From NCBI GenBank assembly GCA_903952205.1, contig CAJBEZ010000104.1, positions 52,163-116,162 on the forward strand: DNA of 64,000 bases. The letters are read 5' to 3'. The first letter of the stretch is position 1, and each line of letters opens with the position of its first letter. The notes beneath the pieces were generated by a model. The model did no database searches and was not told the origin of the DNA. It was given only the letters and a program-made list of their open reading frames with translations. Below are positions 35,594 to 44,314 of the stretch, in pieces. Made by a program: the position numbers and the translations under genes. The DNA is from an uncultured Desulfomonile sp. Its GTDB lineage: Bacteria; Desulfobacterota; Desulfomonilia; Desulfomonilales; Desulfomonilaceae.

Positions 35594-36805
35594 CTAATTT
35601 GTGTAGATTGTTGGGATTACACTCATTCCTATTCTTAGCGTAGGGAATGGATTTGGCTGCTTTGTGTCGAAAAGAATTTTGACTGGTATCCTTTGAACTA
35701 TCTTTACGTAGTTACCGGTTGCATTCTCAGGAGGAAAAAGGGAAAAAGCAGCCCCTGTTCCTGACATTATGGAGTCAACTTTTCCACTGAAAGTTACCCC
35801 TGGAAACATATCCACTTTCATGTTCACAGGTTGACCCGGTCTGACCAAATGCAACTGCGTTTCTTTGAAATTGGCTGTTACCCAGATCACGTCCGGGTTC
35901 AATGGTACAATGGCCATTACGGGTTGACCGCGAGAAACCATTTGCCCGGGCTCAACTTTCTTCCTTGTAACAAAACCATGTGAGGGGGACATTATGTTAG
36001 TGTAATCAAGATTTAACTGAGACTGCCGAAGTCTGGCCTCGGCAAGCGTAACCCGGGCCTCCTGGGCTTCAACTTGTCGGGCCCTTATTTTCGCCTGATC
36101 TTCCCCTGTGGTGGCCAAGCGAATATTGGCTTCCAATCTATCCCTGTCCGAAAGTAGGGCCGCCTTTTGTTTCTTGACGGCGTCAAGCCGAGCCTGGCCG
36201 GCTCTAACTTGAGCCAAAGTAGTCTGGACTCTGGTTTCGACTTCATCCATGGTGGCCTGGGAAATAGCGTGACTCTTGATTAATTCGTTCATCCTTCTGA
36301 AATCAATTATAGCTTTATCGTGTTCAGCGGAGGCCTTTTCCAAATCCTGGGCCGCGGCCTCTTGATCTTTGGTCTTGATCTCCAGGTTTTTGGACAATGT
36401 GTTGAGTTCGGATTCAGCGCCCCGGACCTTCTGCTCAGTCTGGGAAAGCTCCAAAGGGACCCCAAGTTCCAGAGAGGTTAATGTTGATCTGGATTCTGCA
36501 AGATTTGCCATCGCCTCAGCCACAGCGACCTCGTATTCTGTCCGATCGAGAGTCATCAATAGGCTACCTTGCTGAACTTCCCGATTGTCATCTACATTTA
36601 CAGATACTACATAGCCGGAGATCCTAGGCGTAACAGAGAACATGTGACCGTCGACGAATGCGTCATCGGTGGACACACTATCCATGTTAAGATAGTAATA
36701 TACGGCCCCTCCCGCAAATATTATTATCGTTACTACAACAAAGATAGCTATTTTAAAATTGGTTTTGTTGATGGAACCTTCTGGCAAATCGGTTTTCCCA
36801 GACAA
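35594..36805 (-). CDS. EmrA/HlyD-type membrane fusion (periplasmic adaptor) protein
   Basis: The 403-residue protein has one N-terminal transmembrane helix (IAIFVVVTIIIFAGGAVYYY), then TDDAFVDGHMFSVTPRISGY (first half of the lipoyl-like domain). A long coiled-coil hairpin of about 130 residues follows (ESELNTLSKNLEIKTKDQEA and beyond), then the second lipoyl half (NIMSPSHGFVTRKKVEPGQM) and a beta-barrel (VTANFKETQLHLVRPGQPVN). This matches EmrA. The start is a TTG. It is the first gene of the pair with the EmrB-type pump, and the two would span from the inner membrane into the periplasm. Confidence 0.92.
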   Translation of the reverse strand: MSGKTDLPEGSINKTNFKIAIFVVVTIIIFAGGAVYYYLNMDSVSTDDAFVDGHMFSVTPRISGYVVSVNVDDNREVQQGSLLMTLDRTEYEVAVAEAMANLAESRSTLTSLELGVPLELSQTEQKVRGAESELNTLSKNLEIKTKDQEAAAQDLEKASAEHDKAIIDFRRMNELIKSHAISQATMDEVETRVQTTLAQVRAGQARLDAVKKQKAALLSDRDRLEANIRLATTGEDQAKIRARQVEAQEARVTLAEARLRQSQLNLDYTNIMSPSHGFVTRKKVEPGQMVSRGQPVMAIVPLNPDVIWVTANFKETQLHLVRPGQPVNMKVDMFPGVTFSGKVDSIMSGTGAAFSLFPPENATGNYVKIVQRIPVKILFDTKQPNPFPTLRIGMSVIPTIYTN

Positions 36806-36999
36806 ACTCTAATTTTTCGATTAATCCGATCGAAGTTTTGCCTCATAGCAAAGCTTATCAAACTCATCTCATATCGTCAAACAGCCTTTCTAGTGGGTGC
36901 GTAAAAGAAAGTTGTCCCGGAAAGGTTTCAGGCATGAGTTTCATTCCAAGACCAGCATTTAACACGAATGTGCAGCAATAAAAAAACAATATACCTGTA

Positions 37000-37028
37000 T
37001 TTACAATATGTTATTGACATAATATAAT
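37000..37028 (+). promoter_or_regulatory. likely sigma-70 promoter of the rlpA operon
   Basis: TTTACA at 37000-37005 and TATAAT at 37023-37028 are exactly 17 bases apart, about 67 bases before the rlpA start. A TTGACA at 37014-37019 overlaps the spacer but has no properly placed -10. Confidence 0.45.
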
Positions 37029-37094
37029 GTATATGATATCGTGAATTGCATTTGAAATAACTTAATATCCTGTAATTAATAAGAAAACACTCAA

Positions 37095-37655
37095 ATGTCT
37101 TTGCGTATTTCTATTTTCATTCTGTTTACCCTGTCTCTTTTCGGCTGCGCCGGTAACTCGAGCTTTGTTAAGTCCGACAGGTCGAAAATGTACGTGATAA
37201 ACGGAAAATCATACCAGCCAATGAAGACAGTGAAGGTTGGATACAAACAAAAAGGTGTGGCGTCCTGGTACGGTCCGGGGTTCCACGGCAAAAAAACCGC
37301 CTCGGGTGAAATTTATGACATGAATACAATGACCGCCGCTCACAGTGAATTACCTCTTAATACCGTACTGAGAGTGACAAACCTAAGCAACAAAAAGGAA
37401 GTAATAGTAAGAATTAATGATCGAGGTCCTTTCATCGGCGCGAGGGTTATAGATATGTCTCTCGCAGGGGCCAAGGAATTAGGCATGATCAGTCCCGGAA
37501 CTGTTCCTGTAAGGCTGGAAGTAATCGCAAACCCAACAAACCTTGCCATGGCAAAGAAAACCCTGAGAGATATTCCTTCATCTAAGCCTCCTATATTCCC
37601 CAATCCTCACTATACGGCTAACCCTAGAGGTTTCCTCGCACTGCTAAAAAACTAA
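37095..37655 (+). CDS. rlpA: RlpA-type septal ring lytic transglycosylase lipoprotein
   Basis: RlpA cuts glycan strands lacking stem peptides at the division septum. The 186-residue protein has a lipoprotein leader (FTLSLFGC) and a double-psi beta-barrel domain: KGVASWYGPGFHGKKTASGE, MTAAHSELPLNTVLRVTN, VRINDRGPFIGARVIDMS and AAKELG-like AGAKELGM. The catalytic Asp is in NDRGPF and the family Glu/His residues are present. The usual C-terminal SPOR domain is missing, so recruitment to denuded glycan must be different. It begins the co-directional run with trmFO and xseA. Confidence 0.93.
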   Translation: MSLRISIFILFTLSLFGCAGNSSFVKSDRSKMYVINGKSYQPMKTVKVGYKQKGVASWYGPGFHGKKTASGEIYDMNTMTAAHSELPLNTVLRVTNLSNKKEVIVRINDRGPFIGARVIDMSLAGAKELGMISPGTVPVRLEVIANPTNLAMAKKTLRDIPSSKPPIFPNPHYTANPRGFLALLKN

Positions 37656-37766
37656 AGCCGACCCTAAAAAAGCCGCGATGCCGCCGGGCAACTGCTGGGG
37701 TTGCAAAATGCCTTTTACTGCAATAAACTTGCTCCGCGTCAAATCTTTTAAAAAGCGAGAACCAAA

Positions 37767-39101
37767 GTGGATGTTTCAATTGTGGGAGCGGGGCTGGCAG
37801 GTTGCGAAGCAGCCTTGGCTCTCTCCGGTCTGGGTATTTCGGTTCGTCTCATTGAAATGAAACCCGCTCGCTTTTCTCCTGCTCACAGCTCATCAAATTT
37901 TGCGGAACTGGTCTGCTCAAATTCCCTAAGATCAGCGTCCCTAAATTCTGCGGTAGGACTTCTAAAGCAAGAGCTACGTCTGCTTGGTTCTGTTGCGATG
38001 TATGCGGCGGATATTGCATCTGTTCCCGCTGGAAAGGCTCTGGCTGTAGATCGGAAAGAATTTTCCGAACTCATTACCAAGGTTATTGAAAACTCCCCTC
38101 TAATCACCATAGAAAGAAAAGAGGCTGATAAATTGCCATGCGACAGTGATGACACTGTCATAATAGCTACGGGGCCACTGACATCGGACAGGCTGGCAAA
38201 AGACATCTCCGATAGGCTTGGATCGTCTGGACTCTATTTTTATGACGCCATTGCGCCGATAGTCTACGCTGAGAGCCTAGACATGAGCAAGCTCTTCAGG
38301 GCATCCCGATATGAGACGGGCGAGGGGGATTATCTCAACGCTCCAATGGACAGGGATCTTTATCATCATTTTGTCTCTGAAATCAGGGCCGCACGGAAAG
38401 TTGAACCTCATCCGTTCGAGAAAATGAGTCACTTTGAAGGTTGTTTACCAGTTGAGGAGCTTGCGTCCCGCGGGGAAGAAACGTTGGCTTTTGGACCAAT
38501 GAAGCCGGTAGGACTTGTGGACCCCAAAACAGGAGTAAGATCTCACGCTGTGGTTCAGCTTAGGGCTGAAAATAGTGACAGAACGCTCTACAATCTCGTT
38601 GGCTTCCAGACCAAAATGACCTATTCCGAACAGGAACGGGTGTTTAGGATGATCCCAGGGCTTCAAAACGCTCAATTTGCAAGACTTGGATCATCTCATC
38701 GAAATACCTATTTGGACGCTCCTCTTCTTCTGGATGAGTTTTGCAGGGCGAAGAAATGCCCAAACAATTTCTTTGCCGGCCAGATCACTGGAGTTGAAGG
38801 TTATGTTGAATCAGCCGCCTCCGGTTTAGTTGTAGGATTGATGTCCGGTCTGATTTTAAGGGGAATCTCCAGACCTCCTTTACCTCCTGTAGAGTCGGCT
38901 ATCGGGGGGCTAATGATGCATACTCGGCGGCCGCCTGGCGCTTCACGAAAATATGAGCCAATGAATGTCAACTTTGGTATGATTGAGGGAGCTAGTGGCA
39001 GGTCTGGAAAATCGAAAAAACCTGAGGTTGCTGTCAGAGCAATTGATGCGGTCCAAAAGTGGAAAAAAGAAATTGAGGAAATTGTCAAAACGGCCAAATA
39101 A
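37767..39101 (+). CDS. trmFO: methylenetetrahydrofolate-tRNA (uracil-54-C5) methyltransferase
   Basis: TrmFO makes ribothymidine at position 54 of tRNA using methylenetetrahydrofolate and FAD. The 444-residue protein begins with the FAD-binding motif VSIVGAGLAGCEAALAL, followed by LIEMKPARFSPAHSS, VCSNSLRSASLNSAVGLLK, YDAIAPIVYAESLDM and GQITGVEGYVESAASGLV. These are the family hallmarks and separate it from GidA/MnmG. Length is normal. The start is a GTG. Confidence 0.96.
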   Translation: MDVSIVGAGLAGCEAALALSGLGISVRLIEMKPARFSPAHSSSNFAELVCSNSLRSASLNSAVGLLKQELRLLGSVAMYAADIASVPAGKALAVDRKEFSELITKVIENSPLITIERKEADKLPCDSDDTVIIATGPLTSDRLAKDISDRLGSSGLYFYDAIAPIVYAESLDMSKLFRASRYETGEGDYLNAPMDRDLYHHFVSEIRAARKVEPHPFEKMSHFEGCLPVEELASRGEETLAFGPMKPVGLVDPKTGVRSHAVVQLRAENSDRTLYNLVGFQTKMTYSEQERVFRMIPGLQNAQFARLGSSHRNTYLDAPLLLDEFCRAKKCPNNFFAGQITGVEGYVESAASGLVVGLMSGLILRGISRPPLPPVESAIGGLMMHTRRPPGASRKYEPMNVNFGMIEGASGRSGKSKKPEVAVRAIDAVQKWKKEIEEIVKTAK

Positions 39102-39119
39102 TAAGAAGGTCTGTCAAAA

Positions 39120-40469
39120 TTGGAATACACAAAGCGGAAGATTCTAACGGTCACGGAGTTGACTGAGGAAATCAGAAAAATTCTTGAAGGGGGATTTTCT
39201 TCAGTTTGGGTGCAAGGCGAGATATCCAATTACAAACGCGCGCCATCCGGTCATTCCTATTTCACTTTGAAAGATGACAACTCACAAGTAAAAAGTGTCA
39301 TGTTTAAGGGGCAGAGCAGGTTTCTCAAGTTCAAGCTCGAAGATGGATTGAAGGTGCTAGGGTGGGGACGAGTCAGCGTGTACAGCCCTAGGGGTGAATA
39401 CCAGCTTGTAGTGGAGACCTTGGAGCCAGTCGGCTTGGGTAGTCTGATGCTTGCCTTAGAACAGCTCAAGGCCAAACTGAGCGCAGAGGGTCTTTTTGAA
39501 GTTTCTCGAAAAAAAAGTTTGCCCAGGAAACCCCATACTGTTGGAGTAGTAACCTCTGCGACGGGGGCGGCGGTTCGTGACATCATCCGGATAATTCAGA
39601 GAAGGTCCCCTGGAGTCAACGTAGTGGTAAGCCCCACGTCCGTTCAGGGTGACAAAGCGCCAGGCGAAATAATTGACGCTCTCAATAGACTTGTAGTTTC
39701 CAATTTACCTGATGTCATCATCATTGGACGGGGTGGGGGTTCTATAGAAGATCTTTGGGCGTTTAACGATGAAACCGTGGTTAGATCTGTAGCAATGTGT
39801 CCAATGCCAATAATAAGCGCTGTAGGTCACGAGACAGATTTCACACTTTCAGATTTTGCGGCGGATGTGAGAGCTTCGACGCCCTCAGCGGCTGCTGAAC
39901 TTGTGGTTCCTGATGATCGGGAGACTTGGGACACGGTTTCCCATCTTTTTGCGCGACTCAAGAACGGTATGTTCAATTGTCTTAGCCGAAATGTACAAAC
40001 CCTGGACGAAATTACTCGAACGTTCCTGCAGCCTCTGCGTAGAATTCAGGATGAGCGTTTGAGGTTACAAGATTTGTCGGACAGGATAAAAAAGAATGCC
40101 CTCAGGATGGTGGCTTTGGCCCGTAAGGACCTGGATGCGATGTTGGTTCGTTTAAGACCGGATATTTTAACACGAACCCATAATATTGCGTCGGACGATC
40201 TGATGCAGCTTAATGGGAGGATGAGTCGATCGATACGGCTATCACTGGAGGATTTCAGAAACCGTCTTTCAGGCATGGTAACGCAGTTGGAGACTCTTAG
40301 CCCCCTCAAGGTGATGCTGAGAGGATATTCCATTACGTTCAAAGTCGCAGATGGATCGTTGGTGAATGAAGCGCAGGCAGTCATCCAAGGCGAAGAAATT
40401 AGGACGTTGGTGTCTGATGGCGAAATAATCTCAGTAGTAACAAACACCAGCAAGACTAACAAAGACTAA
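39120..40469 (+). CDS. xseA: exodeoxyribonuclease VII large subunit
   Basis: XseA is the catalytic subunit of exonuclease VII, which degrades single-stranded DNA. The 449-residue protein has the N-terminal OB-fold (SVWVQGEISNYKRAPSGHSY, FTLKDDNSQVKSVMFKG). The catalytic region contains VGVVTSATGAAVRDIIRI, DVIIIGRGGGSIEDLWAFND and ISAVGHETDFTLSDFAADVR, and a long coiled coil follows (RRIQDERLRLQDLSDRI). The start is a TTG behind AAGAAGG, 18 bases after trmFO. The small subunit gene xseB, often adjacent, is not seen here. Confidence 0.96.
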   Translation: MEYTKRKILTVTELTEEIRKILEGGFSSVWVQGEISNYKRAPSGHSYFTLKDDNSQVKSVMFKGQSRFLKFKLEDGLKVLGWGRVSVYSPRGEYQLVVETLEPVGLGSLMLALEQLKAKLSAEGLFEVSRKKSLPRKPHTVGVVTSATGAAVRDIIRIIQRRSPGVNVVVSPTSVQGDKAPGEIIDALNRLVVSNLPDVIIIGRGGGSIEDLWAFNDETVVRSVAMCPMPIISAVGHETDFTLSDFAADVRASTPSAAAELVVPDDRETWDTVSHLFARLKNGMFNCLSRNVQTLDEITRTFLQPLRRIQDERLRLQDLSDRIKKNALRMVALARKDLDAMLVRLRPDILTRTHNIASDDLMQLNGRMSRSIRLSLEDFRNRLSGMVTQLETLSPLKVMLRGYSITFKVADGSLVNEAQAVIQGEEIRTLVSDGEIISVVTNTSKTNKD

Positions 40470-40497
40470 GAATTGTGGGAATAGGGATGAAGACTAA

Positions 40498-41304
40498 ATG
40501 ACCACATCGGTGGACCCAAAAGTAATAGTCGAATTCATGAAAGAACTTGCTTCCGACGCAGGGGCGCTAGTGGCGTCCTACTTTCAGGGCCGGTTCAAGA
40601 TCGAGTCAAAAGGCAGCGCTCCTCACGGAATAGACATAGTAACCGACGCTGATAGGGCTTCCGAGAAGTTCATCATGGACCAAATCGGTGAAAATTTTCC
40701 GTCCCATGATATCCTCACGGAGGAAACGCGAACCAAAAGCACCGGGTCTAAATACCTTTGGATTATTGACCCATTAGATGGCACGGTAAATTTTGCCCAC
40801 TCTTATCCACAGTTTGGAATTTCAATTGCCCTTATGGAGGACAGTGAGATAATTGCCGGGGTGATTTTTGATCCTATCAGACAGGAGAAGTTCTGGGCTT
40901 CAAAGGGTGGCGGAGCTTTTCTAAACGGAGCCAGGATCCATGTTTCCGACAACGGCGAACTTTTCAAATGCATTTTAGGCACAGGTTTTCCGTATGACAA
41001 GGCTCAATCCCATGTCAACAACCTCAAGGAGTTCTGCAAGGCGATCCTTCTAGCGCAGGGTATCCGACGATCGGGTTCAGCCGCCCTTGACCTGGCTTGG
41101 GTCGCTTGTGGTCGTCTGGACGGTTTCTGGGAATTAAAACTCAAACCATGGGATTTCTCAGCGGGAATTGTTATTGTAGAAGAGGCTAAAGGTAAAGTCA
41201 CGGACAGAAATGGAGAAGCCATGAGCCTTTGGGGCCAAAGCATTGTCGCTACAAACTCTCTGATTCATGACAATTTAATTGATATTTTATCTCGAGTGAT
41301 TTGA
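40498..41304 (+). CDS. suhB: inositol-1-monophosphatase family protein (SuhB-like)
   Basis: The 268-residue protein shows the metal-dependent phosphatase motifs of the IMPase family: ILTEETRTKS (metal-binding Glu), LWIIDPLDGTVNFAHSYPQF (the DPLDGT core), and KPWDFSAGIVIVEEAKG (WDxxAG). The enzyme hydrolyses inositol phosphate or similar sugar phosphates. In gammaproteobacteria SuhB also acts in ribosomal RNA transcription. Which role holds here is not visible. It lies 28 bases after xseA. Confidence 0.9.
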   Translation: MTTSVDPKVIVEFMKELASDAGALVASYFQGRFKIESKGSAPHGIDIVTDADRASEKFIMDQIGENFPSHDILTEETRTKSTGSKYLWIIDPLDGTVNFAHSYPQFGISIALMEDSEIIAGVIFDPIRQEKFWASKGGGAFLNGARIHVSDNGELFKCILGTGFPYDKAQSHVNNLKEFCKAILLAQGIRRSGSAALDLAWVACGRLDGFWELKLKPWDFSAGIVIVEEAKGKVTDRNGEAMSLWGQSIVATNSLIHDNLIDILSRVI

Positions 41305-41395
41305 TTGTCATCTATGGGTGGTTCTCGAAATTGTGAAGAGATATTCAGAAGGAACGAGTTTTTCCCCGTGTCCATTCAAAAGTTTTGGAGGAATT

Positions 41396-42118
41396 TTGGA
41401 CAGCCGCCATTTGAAGGACTATACTCATCAGTGTGGGGCCGACGTTGTCGGTGTGGCCGATCTGGATAATCTTCAGGGACTACCTACAAATCCTACTGAT
41501 CTGTTGCAGGGATATAGTCGGGCCGTGAGTGTTGCAATCAGGCTGGCTGATGGCGTTATTGACGCCATCGAGGGCAGGCCTACGCCACTCTACCAGCAGC
41601 ACTATTTGAAAGTTAACGCTTTGCTGGATGATATCGCTCTTCAAATTTGCCGATATCTGCAGGAGCGAGGCGCCAAAGCACTTCCTATACCAGCGTCACA
41701 AGTCCTGAACAAAGAAGACTGGACTTCGTACATTTCCCACAAGGCTGTTGCCGTCGCTGCCGGGGTAGGTTGGCAGGGAAAGAGCCTTCTGGTTGTAAAT
41801 GCTGATTTTGGACCGAGAATCAGGCTTGTTACGATATTGACTGATGCGCCAATCAAAGCGGACAGCCCAATAAAAAACCGATGTGGACGATGTTCATATT
41901 GTTCTGAAGCTTGTCCGGTTGGAGCCATCAAAAATGTTAACACCAGTTCGCATTACGCGGACAGGGAAGAGGCTCTACATTTTCAAAGGTGTTTGGAAAG
42001 AGTTCTAGAAAATTCTCAAAGAACTTTCATAGAAAGTCCCATCTGTGGGGTCTGCGTCAAAGCCTGCCCTTGGGGCGGGACTCGAAAAAGGAAAAACAGG
42101 GAACAAAATTCACTTTAG
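41396..42118 (+). CDS. QueG-like 4Fe-4S iron-sulfur protein, short form
   Basis: The protein resembles epoxyqueuosine reductase QueG and its ferredoxin-like relatives: a start LKDYTHQCGADVVGVADLD, a middle VAVAAGVGWQGKSLLVVN, then two cluster motifs CGRCSYCSEACPVGAI and CGVCVKACPW. A TTG at 41396 behind GGAGGA is chosen. The frame is open to a GTG at 41318, but no ribosome site precedes that. At 240 residues it is much shorter than true QueG (about 350 with a HEAT domain), so queuosine synthesis is uncertain. It lies in the run with suhB and the Nudix gene. Confidence 0.75.
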   Translation: MDSRHLKDYTHQCGADVVGVADLDNLQGLPTNPTDLLQGYSRAVSVAIRLADGVIDAIEGRPTPLYQQHYLKVNALLDDIALQICRYLQERGAKALPIPASQVLNKEDWTSYISHKAVAVAAGVGWQGKSLLVVNADFGPRIRLVTILTDAPIKADSPIKNRCGRCSYCSEACPVGAIKNVNTSSHYADREEALHFQRCLERVLENSQRTFIESPICGVCVKACPWGGTRKRKNREQNSL

Positions 42119-42143
42119 GAAGGCGGACCGCTGAGTCAATAGC

Positions 42144-42707
42144 ATGATCAAACAACCGAACGAAAGACTTTGTTGGGACCTCCTGAACGTCAGAGAGGAT
42201 AGAGAATACAATCTGTTTTCTGTAGAGATCAACACATGCAGGTCTCCTCGGACAGGATTGCCGCATCAGTTTCAGGTGCTCAGATCGACGGATTGGGTAG
42301 CTGTCATAGCTATTACCAAAGAAAAAGAAGTAGTCCTGGTCAACCAATTCAGACACGGCATAAGAGATTTATCGCTTGAACTTCCAGGTGGTTTGGTAAA
42401 ACCGGGACAGACTCCACTCAAAAGCGCAGCCGAGGAACTTGAGGAAGAAACGGGTTTCACAGCCCCCGAAATGAAGCTTCTCGGATCCATGTACCCTTTT
42501 CCTGCCATATTTACAAACAGCTTCCATGTCTATCTGGCTGAAAACGCGGAACCATCGGGAAAAATTCATCCGGATGAAACAGAGGAAATTGAAACCGTCT
42601 TGGCGCCCGTAGGGGAATTAAGAAACTTTATCAGGGATGGAAAGATAAACTGTGGAATTATGATAGCGGCCATAGGTTTTCTCGACTTGTATTCCAACGT
42701 GGTTTGA
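42144..42707 (+). CDS. Nudix hydrolase (ADP-ribose pyrophosphatase-like)
   Basis: The 187-residue protein has a Nudix box at GLVKPGQTPLKSAAEELEEE followed by TGF. The pattern GX5EX7REUXEEXGU is kept except that the first Glu is Gln and the Arg of REU is Glu. The preceding context (VVLVNQFRHGIRDLSLELPGG) is typical of ADP-ribose pyrophosphatases, which cleave ADP-ribose to AMP and ribose 5-phosphate. The start ATG is 25 bases after the QueG-like gene. The altered box residues leave activity uncertain, since the central EExG metal site is intact. Confidence 0.85.
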   Translation: MIKQPNERLCWDLLNVREDREYNLFSVEINTCRSPRTGLPHQFQVLRSTDWVAVIAITKEKEVVLVNQFRHGIRDLSLELPGGLVKPGQTPLKSAAEELEEETGFTAPEMKLLGSMYPFPAIFTNSFHVYLAENAEPSGKIHPDETEEIETVLAPVGELRNFIRDGKINCGIMIAAIGFLDLYSNVV

Positions 42708-42721
42708 AATCATCGGGAGAT

Positions 42722-43135
42722 CTAAACGTTACTTTCTTTGTGTTTTTCCCCTGGTTTCTCTTCCCCGGATTTTTCCTCAATTGCCGTTGAATCATCTCTT
42801 TCCTTTTGTTCGGCCTCTGCTGAACTCGCAAGGAGTTCGGCGTAGAAATCGGGGCCCGATTTCTCTCCCTCGGGAAGAATCAGATCCTTGTCCAGTTTGC
42901 CGAGAGCTTCTGAAGAGACAGTATTGAGAGATATATCCTGATTGTAGGTCGGACGTGAGGTCGTCGGAGGATCGAGATCCAGGTTTATGGATCTTTGAAC
43001 ATCAGTAGCCATTTTCTGGAGTTCCCGTATCATCCTTCCCACAACCTTGGCTGTTTCAGCCAATTGGCGCGGACCCAAAAAGATGAGGCCCACCAGCGCT
43101 ATAAGGCCAAGTTCATACATGGAAATTCCAAACAC
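42722..43135 (-). CDS. tatB: Sec-independent (twin-arginine) translocase subunit TatB
   Basis: TatB forms the signal-peptide receptor of the Tat pathway with TatC. The 137-residue protein starts MFGISMYELGLIALVGLIFL, followed by GPRQLAETAKVVGR and an amphipathic helix (ELQKMATDVQRS). The GPRQL hinge is the TatB form. The long polar C-terminal tail is charged and Ser/Glu-rich. tatA and tatC are not beside it. It converges with the Nudix gene with only 14 bases between. Confidence 0.9.
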   Translation of the reverse strand: MFGISMYELGLIALVGLIFLGPRQLAETAKVVGRMIRELQKMATDVQRSINLDLDPPTTSRPTYNQDISLNTVSSEALGKLDKDLILPEGEKSGPDFYAELLASSAEAEQKERDDSTAIEEKSGEEKPGEKHKESNV

Positions 43136-43532
43136 AAGACTACCCTTTCCTATCAGCCCTTAATAAATGTGTAGTTCTCAAACCCTTTATTCCCGAAAGA
43201 TATATATCAGCAAAAGACAGGCTAATTACGACCAATTCTGGGGCCGTTCGATGACTTGAGTCATGAAAGGCGTTTTCTTCCCCGAATATTAATGCTCATT
43301 TGTAAAATTTTCAATGGTTACAATGATAGGCGCCTATGACTATCATAAATGACTTTCACGGATTTATTGAAAGATCCCTCTATTTGATGTATGGGCTAGT
43401 CAATAGTTTCCAGATGCTGGAGACGTCTTGTAGGCACACCACTGGGGAATGCCGTTATCTTGGGCACAAGGAAATTGAAATCGCTATCCATATATGCGTG
43501 AACTCGCCAGTGGGGCCAAGGAGGAGATTAAG
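43136..43532. other. 397-base region between tatB and the DUF1573 gene
   Basis: This stretch holds the upstream regions of two divergent genes. It contains a 14-base dyad at 43251-43264 (listed separately) and a 74-codon ORF from 43336 that lacks a ribosome site and overlaps the next gene's start in another frame. That ORF is not called. Nothing else was recognised. Confidence 0.35.
43251..43264. promoter_or_regulatory. perfect inverted repeat, possible operator
   Basis: ATGACT, two bases (TG), then AGTCAT form a perfect 14-base dyad between the divergent tatB and DUF1573 genes, 116 bases upstream of tatB and 268 bases upstream of the DUF1573 start. Its size suits a dimeric regulator. No factor is known. 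Confidence 0.3.
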
Positions 43533-44240
43533 ATGTCATACTACGTCAATTTGGTCATAACTTTTTGTATAGCATTGGGAATATCCAACACATGTTTGGC
43601 CGCCGGTCCAAGGATAAAATTCCAAAGACTCAGCCACGACTATGGCAAGGTCTTTTCGGGACAGACTGTATCTGCGGAATTCGAATTCTCAAACGACGGT
43701 GACGGAGTCCTTAAAATCGAGGGCCTGACCTCAAGTTGCGGCTGTACTAAGGCGGTAGAAGGAAGCAAAGAAATTTCACCCAGTGGCGCTGGCAAGATCA
43801 TCGCTGAGTTTGATACCTTAGGATTGAAGGCAGGGAGAAAGCAAAAGACCATTTTTGTCAGATCAAATGATTCGGTCAATCCTGTAGTTAAACTCATTTT
43901 GCTCGCTGATGTGGTCAAAGAGTTAAATGTCTCTCCCATATCGCTTAACAGGAAGGTTTCATCCGTAGATCAGCCTGTTGTTTTTCCCCTTGATATAACG
44001 GATTCAGCCAATAAGAGTTACAAAATAATTCAGGCGTTTACAACGGAGGGTGAGGCTCAAGTTGAACTTGATCCATCAGGGTTGATCCTCCAACCCACTA
44101 AGACTTCCCATCTAAACTTACTTTTAAAACTGAAGCCTGATCCAAACAGGTCTTTTTACGCGGGAAGAATCAGACTCAAAACGGACCACCCTTATGAATC
44201 AGAGATAGAAATCCCATTTCTGGTCAAGGTGGAAAATTAA
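43533..44240 (+). CDS. exported DUF1573-family protein
   Basis: The start is the ATG at 43533, seven bases after GAGGAG; the frame is open further upstream to 43494. A signal peptide (VNLVITFCIALGISNTCLAA) precedes a domain with YGKVFSGQTVSAEFEFSND and GLTSSCGCTKAVEG. The TSSCGCT motif is the DUF1573 hallmark. The rest is an immunoglobulin-like beta domain of the kind found in ASH/MSP-type proteins (VRSNDSVNPVVKLILLADV). Function is unknown; the Cys pair could bind metal or form a disulfide. A likely terminator follows at 44255. Confidence 0.75.
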   Translation: MSYYVNLVITFCIALGISNTCLAAGPRIKFQRLSHDYGKVFSGQTVSAEFEFSNDGDGVLKIEGLTSSCGCTKAVEGSKEISPSGAGKIIAEFDTLGLKAGRKQKTIFVRSNDSVNPVVKLILLADVVKELNVSPISLNRKVSSVDQPVVFPLDITDSANKSYKIIQAFTTEGEAQVELDPSGLILQPTKTSHLNLLLKLKPDPNRSFYAGRIRLKTDHPYESEIEIPFLVKVEN

Positions 44241-44254
44241 CGTATGTTTTATCC

Positions 44255-44279
44255 AAGCCTCTGGAATTAGGCTTTTCTT
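44255..44279 (+). terminator. terminator after the DUF1573 gene
   Basis: AAGCCT (44255-44260), an eight-base loop, and AGGCTT (44269-44274) form a stem followed by TTCTT. The stem is short (six pairs), so efficiency is uncertain, but it lies just 14 bases past the stop. Confidence 0.45.
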
Positions 44280-44314
44280 ATCTCCACGATAACGACTGCT
44301 CTACAGAGGCGCCG

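Noticed and set aside
37014..37019. TTGACA box upstream of rlpA as the -35
   Set aside because: Its nearest TATAAT is only three bases away and TATGAT only 12 bases away. TTTACA at 37000 gives the proper 17-base spacing.
43336..43560. 74-codon ORF upstream of the DUF1573 gene
   Set aside because: No ribosome site, and it runs into the start of a gene with a strong one in another frame. Left as part of the intergenic region.
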